Positions 17,340 through 25,788 of a stretch of 64,000 bases of DNA are shown here, in pieces. The translations under genes and the position numbers were made by a program. The notes beneath the pieces are model-generated. The model did no database searches, was not told where the DNA came from, and saw only the letters and a program-made list of their open reading frames with translations. This stretch comes from Amycolatopsis sp. GM8. GTDB lineage: Bacteria; Actinomycetota; Actinomycetes; Mycobacteriales; Pseudonocardiaceae. The first letter of the stretch is position 1; the number at the start of each line of letters is the position of its first letter. The stretch lies in the NCBI RefSeq assembly GCF_021653975.1, contig NZ_JAJKFK010000005.1, forward strand, positions 245,686 to 309,685, read 5' to 3'.

Positions 17340-18563
17340 CTACTGCAGCCTGATCGGGTTGACGATGTCCGCCGTCACGGTGAGCAGGGTTACCGCCCCG
17401 CCGAGGAAGACGAGCACCATCGTGATCGCGGACAGTTTCGTGTAGTCGACCGGCCCGCCCGCGGCCTTGCCACGCAGCTTGAGCACCCAGTCGCGGACCC
17501 GTTCGTACCAGGTCACCGCGATGTGCCCGCCGTCGAGTGGCAGCAGCGGCAGCAGGTTGAACACGCCCACGAAGAAGTTCAGGCTGGCCAGCAGCAGCAG
17601 GAACAGCGACCACAGGCCCGACTGCACGGCCTCGCCACCGATCCGGCTCGCGCCGACGACGCTGACCGGGGTGTTCGGGTCGCGCTCGCCGCCGAAGATC
17701 GCGCGCACCACGGCCGGGATGCGCTCGGGGAACTCCAGCAGCCGGTTCCAGGTCTGCCCGAACATGTCCGCGGTGAAGGCACCCGCGCCGCCGAACGCGC
17801 TGACCGGGTTGTAGCTGAAGTTCCGGGCGAAGCCGACACCGAGGGAACCGACCTTGATGACCTGCTCGGGCCCCTGGGGGTTGCTGGCGTCGGGGACCGG
17901 GCGGTCGACCTGGACGACGTCGATGGTCAGCGGGACCGTCTTCCCGTCGCGCTCGACCTGGAAGGACACCGGCCCGGACAGGGGCTGGACGGCCGCCGTG
18001 ACGTCGGCGTAGGTCGGGGTGCTCTTGCCGTTGATGGAGACGACCGTGTCGCCGGGCAGCAGTCCGCCCTGCTTGGCCGGCGCAGGGTCCCCGGGCTGGC
18101 ACTGCGGGTTGGCGAATTCCTCGTCGGTCTGGGCGTTGCGCACACAGTCCTGGACCCCGGCGATCTGCGGCGTGCCCGCGAGGTTCGGCAGGCCCATCGT
18201 GGTGGCCATCAGGTAGAGCACGACGAACCCGAGGATGAAGTGTGTCACCGACCCGGCGGCCAGCACCACGGTCCGCTTCCAGGTCTTGTACCGCCACATC
18301 GCGCGCGGCGCCTCGTCCGGGGCCACCTCGTCAAGCGCGGTCATGCCGGCGATGTCGCAGAACCCGCCGAGCGGGATCCACTTCAGGCCGTACTCGGTCT
18401 CGCCGCGGCGGAAGGAGAACACCTTGGGCCCGAAGCCGATGAAGTAGCGCCGGACCTTCATCCCGAAGGCTTTGGCGGTGACCATGTGGCCCGCCTCGTG
18501 CAGCGCGACGGACAGGCAGATGCCCAGCGCGAAGAGCACGACGCCGAAAACGTAGGCGAGCAA
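17340..18563 (-). CDS. rip1: Site-2 intramembrane metalloprotease (Rip1/RseP, M50)
   Basis: A 407-residue membrane protease that cleaves anti-sigma factors and other single-pass proteins within the membrane. The zinc motif HEAGH is in the first membrane segment (CLSVALHEAGHMVTAKAFG). A central PDZ domain has LLPGDTVVSINGKSTPTYADV. The third zinc ligand is in FNLLPLLPLDGGHI, the NxxPxPxLDGG motif. Three to four hydrophobic segments are visible. The dxr stop is three bases before its ATG, indicating an operon dxr-rip1-ispG. It is equivalent to M. tuberculosis Rv2869c. Confidence 0.96.
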   Translation of the reverse strand: MLAYVFGVVLFALGICLSVALHEAGHMVTAKAFGMKVRRYFIGFGPKVFSFRRGETEYGLKWIPLGGFCDIAGMTALDEVAPDEAPRAMWRYKTWKRTVVLAAGSVTHFILGFVVLYLMATTMGLPNLAGTPQIAGVQDCVRNAQTDEEFANPQCQPGDPAPAKQGGLLPGDTVVSINGKSTPTYADVTAAVQPLSGPVSFQVERDGKTVPLTIDVVQVDRPVPDASNPQGPEQVIKVGSLGVGFARNFSYNPVSAFGGAGAFTADMFGQTWNRLLEFPERIPAVVRAIFGGERDPNTPVSVVGASRIGGEAVQSGLWSLFLLLLASLNFFVGVFNLLPLLPLDGGHIAVTWYERVRDWVLKLRGKAAGGPVDYTKLSAITMVLVFLGGAVTLLTVTADIVNPIRLQ

Positions 18564-18566
18564 GCC

Positions 18567-19784
18567 CTACTTCCTCTCGGTTGAGTTCAGCGCAGCGGCG
18601 CGGGCGCGCGCCCACTGCTCCGCGGCGAATACGTCCTCCAGGTCACGCGGTTCGCGCTGCCACTCGCCGGCCGCCTGAACCACCCTCTCAACAGTGTCCA
18701 CGATGGACGTGAAGCGGGCGTTCTGGGCGAGGAAAGCCGCCACCATCACCTCGTTGGCCGCGTTGAAGATCGCCGGGAGGCAGCCGCCCACGGTGCCCAC
18801 GTGCCGCGCCAGCTCGACAGCGGGGAACGCCGTGCCGTCCAGTGGTTCGAACGTCCATGCCGCGGGCTCGTCCCAGCGGCACGCGGCGGCCGCGGCCGGG
18901 ACGCGGTCCGGCCAGTTCAGCGCGAGCGAGATGGGCAACCGCATGTCGGGCGGGCTGGCCTGGGCCAGCGTCGAGCCGTCGGTGAAGGTGACCATCGAGT
19001 GCACGATCGACTGCGGGTGCACCACCACGTCGATCCGGTCGCACGGCACGCCGAACAGCAGCTTCGCCTCGATCAGCTCGAGGCCCTTGTTGACCAGGGT
19101 CGCGGAGTTGATCGTGACCAGCGGGCCCATCGACCAGGTCGGATGCTTGAGCGCGTCCTCGACGGAGACGAACTCCAGTTCTTCCCGGCGACGGCCGCGG
19201 AAGGGCCCGCCGGACGCGGTGAGCACGAGCCGGTCGACCTCCTCGGCCCGCCCGCCGCGCAGGGCCTGTGCCATCGCGGAATGCTCGGAGTCGACCGGCA
19301 CCAGCTGGCCCGGCTTCGCCGCCTTGAGCACCAGCGGGCCACCGGCGATCAGGGACTCCTTGTTCGCCAGGGCGAGCATCGCGCCGGTCTCGAGCGCGCG
19401 CAGGGTCGGTTCGAGCCCCTGCGATCCGGGCATCCCGTTGAGCACGACGTCGACGGGCACGGCGCCGATCAGCTCGACGACCGCGTCCGCGCCCGCGAAG
19501 ATCCTCGGCAGCTTGAACTCGCCCTGGGCGTAGCCGCGCTTCTGGGCTTCCGCGTACAGCGCGAGCTGCAGGTCTTCGGCCGCAGTCGCCCGCGTGATCG
19601 CGACGGCGTCCACGTGGTGGGCGAGCGCCTGCGCGGCCAGTGCGGCCGGGTCGGCGCCGCCGGCGGCGATCCCGGCGATGCGGAACAGGTCCGTGTTACG
19701 GGCGGCGACGTCCAGTGCCTGGGTGCCGATCGAGCCGGTCGAACCGAGCACGAGGACGGTGCGGGTCGTGTTCATCACCTTCAT
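18567..19784 (-). CDS. dxr: 1-deoxy-D-xylulose 5-phosphate reductoisomerase
   Basis: A 405-residue NADPH-dependent enzyme catalysing the committed step of the MEP pathway, the target of fosmidomycin. It has the NADPH motif [39 protein letters not shown] and the substrate loop [11 protein letters not shown]. The metal-binding Asp-x-Glu lies in PVDSEH. ATG 19784 gives [12 protein letters not shown] 19775 is equally possible, since neither has a good ribosome site. The gene is first in the dxr-rip1-ispG unit and divergent from the DUF2631 gene. Confidence 0.96.
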   Translation of the reverse strand: MKVMNTTRTVLVLGSTGSIGTQALDVAARNTDLFRIAGIAAGGADPAALAAQALAHHVDAVAITRATAAEDLQLALYAEAQKRGYAQGEFKLPRIFAGADAVVELIGAVPVDVVLNGMPGSQGLEPTLRALETGAMLALANKESLIAGGPLVLKAAKPGQLVPVDSEHSAMAQALRGGRAEEVDRLVLTASGGPFRGRRREELEFVSVEDALKHPTWSMGPLVTINSATLVNKGLELIEAKLLFGVPCDRIDVVVHPQSIVHSMVTFTDGSTLAQASPPDMRLPISLALNWPDRVPAAAAACRWDEPAAWTFEPLDGTAFPAVELARHVGTVGGCLPAIFNAANEVMVAAFLAQNARFTSIVDTVERVVQAAGEWQREPRDLEDVFAAEQWARARAAALNSTERK

Positions 19785-19866
19785 TGTCCCGAACCGGCTG
19801 GCGCGGCGCGCGAGCGCATGTGGGATTATCGGTACGCAGGTAAAAGAAGGCTCTCGAGGAGTGATC

Positions 19867-20136
19867 GTGGCGAGCAAGGCGGTCGTCAAGCGGCAGCAGT
19901 CCCAGCCGGCGAAGGTGGACCCGCGTGACGAGCCTTCGGCCGAGTGGGGCTGGCACGGCAGCTTCCCCCGGGCGTCCCGCGTCGCGGGCTGGGCCACCGT
20001 CATCGCGCTGCTCGCGATGGTCTACAACAACCACGAGAACAACACCGAGAACGTGTGGCTGGTGGGCATCGCCCTCGGCATCGCGATCGCGCTGCTCGTC
20101 GACATCAAGAAGCGCCGCACGGCCTGGCGCCGCTAG
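19867..20136 (+). CDS. DUF2631 small membrane protein
   Basis: An 89-residue protein of the actinobacterial DUF2631 family. The N-terminal 35 residues are polar ([30 protein letters not shown]). Two short hydrophobic segments follow, [14 protein letters not shown] and [16 protein letters not shown], with a basic tail [14 protein letters not shown] 19867 is preferred because GAGGAG lies six bases upstream; GTG 19861 overlaps that site. It is in its usual place beside dxr. Its function is unknown. The last four bases overlap the convergent DUF3592 gene. Confidence 0.87.
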   Translation: MASKAVVKRQQSQPAKVDPRDEPSAEWGWHGSFPRASRVAGWATVIALLAMVYNNHENNTENVWLVGIALGIAIALLVDIKKRRTAWRR

Positions 20137-20861
20137 TCCCGCTGGTGCCTGCCGCCGCGCGGCCGGGCCTGCACGGCACGTAACCTGTCGTCGACGCGGA
20201 ACAGCAGCACGAGCATGCCCCCGTCGCCACCGAGCCACGCGGGCTTCGGCCGGGAGCGCACCGACCACGGCACGCGGTGGATCGTCTTGGGAGCCACGAC
20301 GTTCAGATCTTCGCGGCCCGGCACGTAAACCGTGAGTTCCGTGCTTCGCTGCGCCACCAGCGACCTGGTCACCGTCACGGCTTGCCAGCCCGTGCGCCGT
20401 ACCGCCCGGTATCGCCGGAACCAGCCGACGCTCAACATCGCGGCGATCAGGCCCAGCAGGCTCGCGACGATGATCGCGACGATGCACAACCCTTGCAGCC
20501 CAGTGCTTTCGTTGCTGTCCTCGGGAGTACGCACCCGGCCGGGATCCGCCGGGTCGTAGATCACGACCACCTGCCGCCCCGGTTCGAGCGTGCGATCGTC
20601 GCTCAGCACGACACGGGCTGTGCGCGCCTCACCGAGCACCGGATAACGCACGTCGATCGCCCGGGAACTCTTGCCGTACACGTATTCCCGCAGCACGACG
20701 CCCGTCACCCGGGTTCCCGTCGCCAACAGGTGCTGCGCGGCCTGCGACATCAGGACCAACCCGGCCACCGCCGCGGCCGCGACGATCAGCCAGCCCGCGG
20801 CGAATCCCGCCGTGCGCCGGCCAAGGACGCGGAGGTGCGGGATCTGCGCGTCCAGATCCAC
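20133..20861 (-). CDS. DUF3592-type membrane protein
   Basis: A protein of about 242 residues with two hydrophobic segments, FAAGWLIVAAAAVAGLVLM and GLCIVAIIVASLLGLIAAML. Between them is a beta-rich domain (TGVVLREYVYGKSSRAIDVRYP, VVVIYDPADPGRVRTPED) typical of DUF3592 proteins. A cytosolic C-terminal half ends in a basic tail. No ATG fits; GTG 20861, 17 bases after the stop of the displaced rlmN fragment, is the likely start. It was probably the original gene downstream of rlmN before the island split that gene. Confidence 0.72.
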   Translation of the reverse strand: MDLDAQIPHLRVLGRRTAGFAAGWLIVAAAAVAGLVLMSQAAQHLLATGTRVTGVVLREYVYGKSSRAIDVRYPVLGEARTARVVLSDDRTLEPGRQVVVIYDPADPGRVRTPEDSNESTGLQGLCIVAIIVASLLGLIAAMLSVGWFRRYRAVRRTGWQAVTVTRSLVAQRSTELTVYVPGREDLNVVAPKTIHRVPWSVRSRPKPAWLGGDGGMLVLLFRVDDRLRAVQARPRGGRHQRD

Positions 20862-20877
20862 GCCGGCGGCGGTCGTC

Positions 20878-21449
20878 TCAGCCTTCCGCGGCGAGCTGAC
20901 CGCAGGCGGCGGCGATCTCCTGCCCACGCGTGTCCCGCACCGTGCAGGCCACACCCCCGGCGTTGACGCGCCGGACGAACTCGCGCTCCACCGGCTTCGG
21001 GGCGGCGTCCCACTGGGAGCCGGGCGTCGGGTTCAGCGGGATCACGTTCACGTGCACCAACTGGCCCAGATGCTTGCGCAGCCGCTTGGCCAGCAGGTCC
21101 GCCCGCCACGGCTGGTCGTTCACATCGCGGATCAGCGCGTACTCGATCGACACCCGCCGCCTGGAGGTGTCGGCGTAGTACCGAGCTGCCGAGAGAACCT
21201 CGTCGACCGACCAGCGGTTGTTCACCGGCACCAGTGTGTCGCGCAGTTCGTCGTCGGGCGTGTGCAGCGAAACCGCCAGCCGCACCTGCATCTTCTCGTC
21301 CGCCAGCTTGCGGATCGCCGGCGCCAGTCCCACCGTTGACACCGTCACCGAACGCTGCGAAATCCCCAGACCGGAAGGCGCGGGATCGGTGATCCGCCGC
21401 ACCGCCGCCACCACTCGCTGGTAGTTCGCGAGCGGCTCCCCCATACCCA
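20878..21449 (-). pseudogene. rlmN: Displaced 3' half of the resident rlmN gene
   Basis: The frame encodes about 190 residues collinear with the C-terminal half of RlmN, from [24 protein letters not shown] to CGQLAAEG. It retains the substrate Cys of [12 protein letters not shown] but lacks the CxxxCxxC radical-SAM cluster, so it cannot be active. It differs from the corresponding half of the intact gene at 27597 by numerous synonymous and some amino-acid changes. Its codon use is host-like (C/G third positions). Joined at the shared 13-mer to the 5' half at 28156, it would restore one ordinary rlmN. An ATG at 21477 in island DNA could still initiate a truncated product. Confidence 0.88.
21437..21449. 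repeat. Left attachment-like core (att) in rlmN
   Basis: TCCCCCATACCCA is identical to 28156-28168. On the minus strand it encodes the MGMGEP turn of RlmN. Sequence is host-like rlmN to its left and AT-richer island DNA to its right. It is the inferred crossover site of the island. Confidence 0.75.
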
Positions 21450-21611
21450 CCCTTTTACAACCATCCACTGAACGCATTTTCGCAGGTCAACGGACATGAC
21501 ACAACCAGCCACAGGCGACAAACTTCCACGACTCTCACTCGTCTGCCCCTGAAGACACTTTGAAGCGGTTCACGGATCTGTCGCTCGGTCCTTGCCCTTG
21601 GTCCGCGTCTG

Positions 21612-22145
21612 CTATCGCTGGATCCGGTCCTCCCACCAGCTGAAGAGCGCGTCGGTGCGGCGCGGCACATACCTGGCCTTGTCCCGCACCCGCCGCAGGG
21701 TTTCACCGACCTCGGCGGGCGACAATCCAGCGACGCTTTCAAAATCGTGGAGCAAAGAAGACGTACTGACCGGCGATGGCAGACCGAGGCCGGTGATCAC
21801 TCGACAAGCCTTCCGGTCGTCCGTGGCAATTGCCACAGAACGCGCATGCGCGATGGCCGTTGTCGCTGCTTCTCCGTCGTCGATGTCGGCAGCGAGCTTT
21901 ACGTACATGGCTAGCTCGGAATCCAGCAGCGAGAGGACTCCGGCTACAAAAGCCTGGCCTCCGTCATCCGCGTTGCGACACACGACCAACCGCTCGCCCG
22001 TGAGGTCGATCGACCCGCATTCCCTCGCCGCCTCAACGGCCATGAGGAACTTGAGCTGCAGAGCCTGTTCCAGGTCCCGCGAGCGCCCGGTGGCAGCGAG
22101 GTTGATGGCGATGCACGCGTCAAGCATGAGCGAGGTCTGCGGCAC
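21612..22145 (-). CDS. PIN-domain ribonuclease-like protein
   Basis: A 177-residue protein with PIN-fold signatures. MLDACIAINLAATG gives the first catalytic Asp, and DDGEAATTAIAHARSVAIATDDRKACRVITGLG gives the acidic cluster and strand that close the active site. PIN proteins are usually RNases and often toxins. The C-terminal 40 residues (PAEVGETLRRVRDKARYVPRRTDALFSWWEDRIQR) are basic. It is last in a four-gene operon, three bases after the XRE/ImmA gene. A VapC-like role with the XRE/ImmA protein as antitoxin is plausible, but there is no small VapB-type partner. Confidence 0.8.
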   Translation of the reverse strand: MPQTSLMLDACIAINLAATGRSRDLEQALQLKFLMAVEAARECGSIDLTGERLVVCRNADDGGQAFVAGVLSLLDSELAMYVKLAADIDDGEAATTAIAHARSVAIATDDRKACRVITGLGLPSPVSTSSLLHDFESVAGLSPAEVGETLRRVRDKARYVPRRTDALFSWWEDRIQR

Positions 22146-22148
22146 TAC

Positions 22149-23342
22149 TCACTCCACGCCGTCGAGAAGTTCGAGTACCTGCATCTGGCCGTCGTCGCCC
22201 ACATCCGCAGTGGAAGTCAGGCGCTGGAATTCCTCCCGTGCGCTCACGATGTCGGTGCCGAGATAGCGGGCGAACTGCGTTTCGGTGATATCGCCGTCGA
22301 CGTAGAGCTGCGTGGCGATGGTCCGGTAGTGGTAGGGCAGCTGGGCACCACTGTCGCGGATGCTCGCCAAGCGCAGCCGTTCGGCTGCCACTCGCGGCTG
22401 GAAGTTGTGATCCTTGAGAAGGTCCCAGGTGCCGGGACGGACCAGCCCCAGATCTTCCAGCCTGAGGCAGACTGCCTGTACCGAAACACGGTAAACATGG
22501 GCGAGCTGGACCAACGTCGCCGGTGTCGGCTTGCCGCCGCTATCACGGCTCAGTTCATGCAAGCGGCGCGCAATACCACTACGGGGCATCAGGAAGTTGG
22601 CGGCGAAGGCTTCGGCGAACCGTTCTGTGTCGGGCGCACGCCCACCGGCTCCGATCTGCGTGACTTCGCTGCGGTCTCGAGAGGAGAGATAGTGCGCGTA
22701 TTCGTGCGCCATCGTCCATCGCCGCCGTTCGTGGGGGTGATTCCGGTTGACGCCGACGCACCCGCCCAAGGGAGCGACGTAGATGAACAACCCCGCGATC
22801 TTCGACGGCAGATTCAGGAAGAATATCCGGAGCCCGACCTCGACCTCCAGCATCTCGCGCAACTGCTGGATCGGACCGTCACCGAGCCCCAGCCTGTTGC
22901 GCTCCTCCAACGCGAGGTCCTCACCTGCCCGATCCGGCGGCAGGTAGTCCAGCACCCGGCTCGCAGGTTGCCGGCCCGGCGGGGTCGAACCCGATCGGCG
23001 CAGCAAGTCCAGATAATTGTCGGCCAGCGACTCGAGTTCCTCCACCGCCGCCTCGAGTTGCCGGCCGTGGTCGGAGCGATTCGTGAACGCGGTCCGGAAC
23101 TTGGCGCGGATGGATGCCGGAGGTTGTGTCGGGCGCAGCAAGGTCGCGACATCCCGACGGTAGACACCAGCAAGCTTGACCAGCTCGCCTGGACTGACCG
23201 ACCGGGTGCCCTTCTCGATGGCGATGAGAGTCGGCCTGCTGACGCCAAGTTCGACGGCCGCCTCGGCCTGGGTGAGCTTCGCCGATTCTCGAGCCCCCCG
23301 GATTCGCGCCGCCAGCGCCTGATCCGGTTCCGCCTGATCCAT
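22149..23342 (-). CDS. XRE helix-turn-helix plus ImmA/IrrE metallopeptidase
   Basis: A 397-residue fusion. Residues about 9-60 form an XRE-type HTH (RIRGARESAKLTQAEAAVELGVSRPTLIAIEKGTRSVS). Residues about 150-260 are an M78/ImmA peptidase domain with the zinc motif HEYAH at about 213-217 and a downstream AEAFAANFLMPR ligand segment. A helical C-terminal part follows. Such proteins sense a signal and cleave or release a repressor, and are frequent in phage-related islands. ATG 23342 has AGGA six bases upstream. It lies 14 bases after the QueC-like gene and three before the PIN gene, and probably autoregulates the operon at 25317-25360. Confidence 0.88.
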   Translation of the reverse strand: MDQAEPDQALAARIRGARESAKLTQAEAAVELGVSRPTLIAIEKGTRSVSPGELVKLAGVYRRDVATLLRPTQPPASIRAKFRTAFTNRSDHGRQLEAAVEELESLADNYLDLLRRSGSTPPGRQPASRVLDYLPPDRAGEDLALEERNRLGLGDGPIQQLREMLEVEVGLRIFFLNLPSKIAGLFIYVAPLGGCVGVNRNHPHERRRWTMAHEYAHYLSSRDRSEVTQIGAGGRAPDTERFAEAFAANFLMPRSGIARRLHELSRDSGGKPTPATLVQLAHVYRVSVQAVCLRLEDLGLVRPGTWDLLKDHNFQPRVAAERLRLASIRDSGAQLPYHYRTIATQLYVDGDITETQFARYLGTDIVSAREEFQRLTSTADVGDDGQMQVLELLDGVE

Positions 23343-23356
23343 CATGTTTCCTGTCG

Positions 23357-24712
23357 TCAAGACGCTCGAACCTGCTCACTGAACCAGTCACCGACCACGA
23401 GCCCCGCCGAGGTGAGTAGCTGCGGCCACTCGAGGACATAGGCTCGGAACAACCGCACCAAGTCCTCTGCGGGCAAGAACCCGGAGGCGTGCAGGATCTC
23501 GGGAAATTCCTCCACGAGCCCGGCCCACGGGTCCTCCTCGGCGATTCTGCGCTCCATTCTGGACGCCTGCCAAAGCATGGCCGCGAGTTCGGGGGTCTGG
23601 CGGTCAGGAGCTTTCCGGAACTCCTTGGCCCGGTCGATCGCCGGGTACCGGGAGGCCAGGACTGCTTGCAACCGCAACAAGCAGGAGGTACACACGCCGC
23701 ACGGCGGGTGCCCGGCGATCCGGCTGGCAAACCCTGTATCGCAAGAGACGCTCTCCGCCATGACGTGTTCGTATTCGGCGGCTACGGCCGAGATCACCTC
23801 GGCCTTGGTCATCCCCAGCAGCGGAGTCGAGATACGGAACTCAACGCCGGCGAGCTTGCCCACCAGGCGCGCCACCTCGTGCACGGTCCGGGGATGTGCC
23901 GACCTGGTGGCCTGCGAGCCGATCTGCGACCGGAGGTACGGAAGGTTGACCGCGCCCACCCCGTTCTCGAAGAACCAGAGATGACGCTTGCCCATGGTCA
24001 AAGCGACCGCGATCCCCGCCGCAAGGAAAAGAAAACCCCTCGACCGTTGCGACGATTCCTGCTTGATGCCCGGTGTCCCGGTCAGACTCCGGTTCAGATT
24101 GACCCGGAAGCGGACAGCCGGCAACGGCGTTCGGGACATCGCACGAAGGCCGTCGAGCACCCTATCCTGCACTGCCGTCATATGCGGGTTCGTCTGGACG
24201 CTGACGGGAAGCAGTGCATGAGATCCGGCGTGGAGGGCGAGACCAGCGGAGGAATCCAGTCCACCGGAGAACAGCGCGGGTTCGATCTCGTCGGGAAGCG
24301 TGCTGATCAGGTAGCCCTGGCCACCTGAGAAAGCGGGCCTCTCAGCGGCGGTGAACGCGACGGACCAGTTGTCGTCTGTCAACCACTCGAGCAGACGGAT
24401 AAGGTCTGGATGTATTACGGCCCAGCGATCGGGCTCCCGCACCGGAATGGACACGCTGATCTCGCGCGCCCAGTGATGCCCGCGTCCGAAGCCCGGGTAG
24501 CTCGGACGCAGCACGCACCGGTCGGCCGCGTAGATCGCCGCCGCGACCTCGAGCAGATCGGCGGCCAGCGACTCCAGCTGATTCGCCAGCACATCGGACA
24601 CTCCCCTGCCATCCAGACGAGCGTCGACGCCGAACGCGATGCGCCGTTCCGACAGATCACCGGCGGCACGGAAAGACACCACGGTCCGTGAGACCGCCTC
24701 GCGGCCAGTCAC
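23357..24712 (-). CDS. QueC-like (QatC-type) ATP-pyrophosphatase-fold enzyme
   Basis: A 451-residue protein. Residues 1-140 form an unassigned N-terminal domain. Residues 145-350 resemble 7-cyano-7-deazaguanine synthase: the PP-loop SGGLDSS is at 149-155 and a zinc-type cysteine set (C324, C338, C341, C344; GHPPCGVCTSCLLR) follows. ENGVGAVNLPY lies between them. A C-terminal helical extension follows. True QueC is about 220-240 residues. This long form matches the QueC-like members of phage-defence loci (QatC of Qat; QueC-like proteins of type IV CBASS). No other queuosine genes are nearby. It overlaps the upstream gene by GTGA, so translation is coupled. Confidence 0.82.
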   Translation of the reverse strand: MTGREAVSRTVVSFRAAGDLSERRIAFGVDARLDGRGVSDVLANQLESLAADLLEVAAAIYAADRCVLRPSYPGFGRGHHWAREISVSIPVREPDRWAVIHPDLIRLLEWLTDDNWSVAFTAAERPAFSGGQGYLISTLPDEIEPALFSGGLDSSAGLALHAGSHALLPVSVQTNPHMTAVQDRVLDGLRAMSRTPLPAVRFRVNLNRSLTGTPGIKQESSQRSRGFLFLAAGIAVALTMGKRHLWFFENGVGAVNLPYLRSQIGSQATRSAHPRTVHEVARLVGKLAGVEFRISTPLLGMTKAEVISAVAAEYEHVMAESVSCDTGFASRIAGHPPCGVCTSCLLRLQAVLASRYPAIDRAKEFRKAPDRQTPELAAMLWQASRMERRIAEEDPWAGLVEEFPEILHASGFLPAEDLVRLFRAYVLEWPQLLTSAGLVVGDWFSEQVRAS

Positions 24713-25299
24713 AGTTCGTCCAACGCGGTGCCGAGCAGCACGTCCATCGGCTTCGCAGCGGTTCTGCGTTTCGGGGCCTGGAGTCCGGCGCCTGTGGGGT
24801 GCGCCACCCAGCGGACAGCAAGGTCCTTCATGGGAGTCGAGTCAATCATCTGCCGCATCGCGGTCTGCAACTCCCCCGCGGTGAAATGCCCCTCGCCAAC
24901 CAGCGTCGGGACAGCGTGATCCACCCCTGCCACCACGACCCGGCCGATGATCTGGCGCGCGAGCAGCAAAGCGGCTTGGTCCGGCGAGACCAGGCGCATC
25001 GAGCGCTGCAGCTTCGCCGCCAAAGCGTCGACTGACGCGTCGACGAGCTGGTCCATCAACCCGTTCCCGGTCGAGCTTCGCCCGGTCCAGGCGGAGTCCT
25101 CGTTCCCCGCCACGGCAGCACAAACTCGCTGAGCAACGGTGGTGAAGTCGGGCAAGCCGCCTATGGAGCGGATGGTTTTCGCCGCCGCCGAGGCAGCGGC
25201 GTCTTCGATCTCGACCGCCGAAACGCCCGAACGCATCAGGTTGGCCAGCTTCCGCCACTTCGCGGCAGCGTGCCAAGCGATGTAGTCGCCGTCCGGCAT
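24709..25299 (-). CDS. Unknown island protein, first gene of the QueC-like operon
   Basis: I do not recognise this 196-residue protein. It is soluble and mostly helical by composition, with a conserved-looking core SPDQAALLLARQIIGRVVVAGVDHAVPTLVGEGHF and a basic linker LQAPKRRTAAKPMD before the C-terminus. ATG 25299 is well supported: GGGAGGT lies five to six bases upstream and a promoter lies 20-60 bases upstream. It is co-translated with the QueC-like gene through a GTGA overlap. By position it could be the partner or substrate protein of that enzyme, as QatB is for QatC, but I see no sequence proof. Confidence 0.75.
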   Translation of the reverse strand: MPDGDYIAWHAAAKWRKLANLMRSGVSAVEIEDAAASAAAKTIRSIGGLPDFTTVAQRVCAAVAGNEDSAWTGRSSTGNGLMDQLVDASVDALAAKLQRSMRLVSPDQAALLLARQIIGRVVVAGVDHAVPTLVGEGHFTAGELQTAMRQMIDSTPMKDLAVRWVAHPTGAGLQAPKRRTAAKPMDVLLGTALDEL

Positions 25300-25316
25300 G
25301 GCCACCTCCCATGACT

Positions 25317-25360
25317 TATTGACATCGATAGTAGGCATCATCAATTGGAGCATGTCAATA
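25317..25360 (-). promoter_or_regulatory. Promoter and 9-bp inverted-repeat operator of the island operon
   Basis: On the minus strand a perfect -35 TTGACA (25353-25358) and a -10 TACTAT (25328-25333) stand 19 bases apart. Transcription would start near 25320, about 20 bases before the ATG at 25299. TATTGACAT (25317-25325) and ATGTCAATA (25352-25360) form a perfect 9-bp inverted repeat that flanks the promoter, with one arm overlapping the -35. This is a convincing operator, most likely for the operon's own XRE protein. Confidence 0.7.
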
Positions 25361-25714
25361 TGTAAAGCCCAACCGATCGGCGAGTTGCTCGCCGCGACGC
25401 CCGCCACCGACCCGACACCGAGCAGACAGGCCGCCGATGCGGCCGCACACTTCATCGCCACGGGAAACCAGAACACCGTCACCGTCGTCGACAGTCAGGC
25501 AAGCACGAACGGTGACTCCGTGATCACGTCACTGGCGGCGCAGATCAGCCGAAGGCGGACAAGGAGACCCGGTGGCAGCGATGACGCAAGCCCGGGCTGA
25601 TCATCAGGCTGACCACCATGGTCGCCGTCGTCCTCCAGTTTGCGGTGGATCCTTTGATACTGAGACCCCGCCGTCTTGCGGCCGGCCGGCAACGTGACCC
25701 GACCCTCGGAATGC

Positions 25715-25747
25715 GCGTGATGAAACATCACGCACAAGCGTGCGTGA
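25715..25747. promoter_or_regulatory. Cluster of three TCACGC half-sites upstream of the HTH gene
   Basis: GCGTGATG-AAA-CATCACGC (25715-25733) is a perfect 8-bp dyad. Its right arm is shared with a second dyad, TCACGCA-CAAGCG-TGCGTGA (25728-25747). The two stems are mutually exclusive in RNA, and as DNA they present three equally built half-sites. They lie 40-75 bases upstream of the HTH gene start, which suggests autoregulation. The rest of the gene-free stretch 25300-25788 shows no credible gene. Confidence 0.5.
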
Positions 25748-25788
25748 GTGGGCATCCACCGTGTAGTCTCATCGAGGTATTGAGAGTG

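Noticed and set aside
23357..24712. Housekeeping QueC for queuosine synthesis
   Set aside because: Twice the normal length with an extra N-terminal domain, located in an island, and with no queD, queE, queF or tgt gene nearby.
25355..25600. Possible 82-codon plus-strand gene between the island operons
   Set aside because: No ribosome site, start codon inside the operator dyad, and composition unlike the flanking genes. More likely non-coding or decayed DNA.
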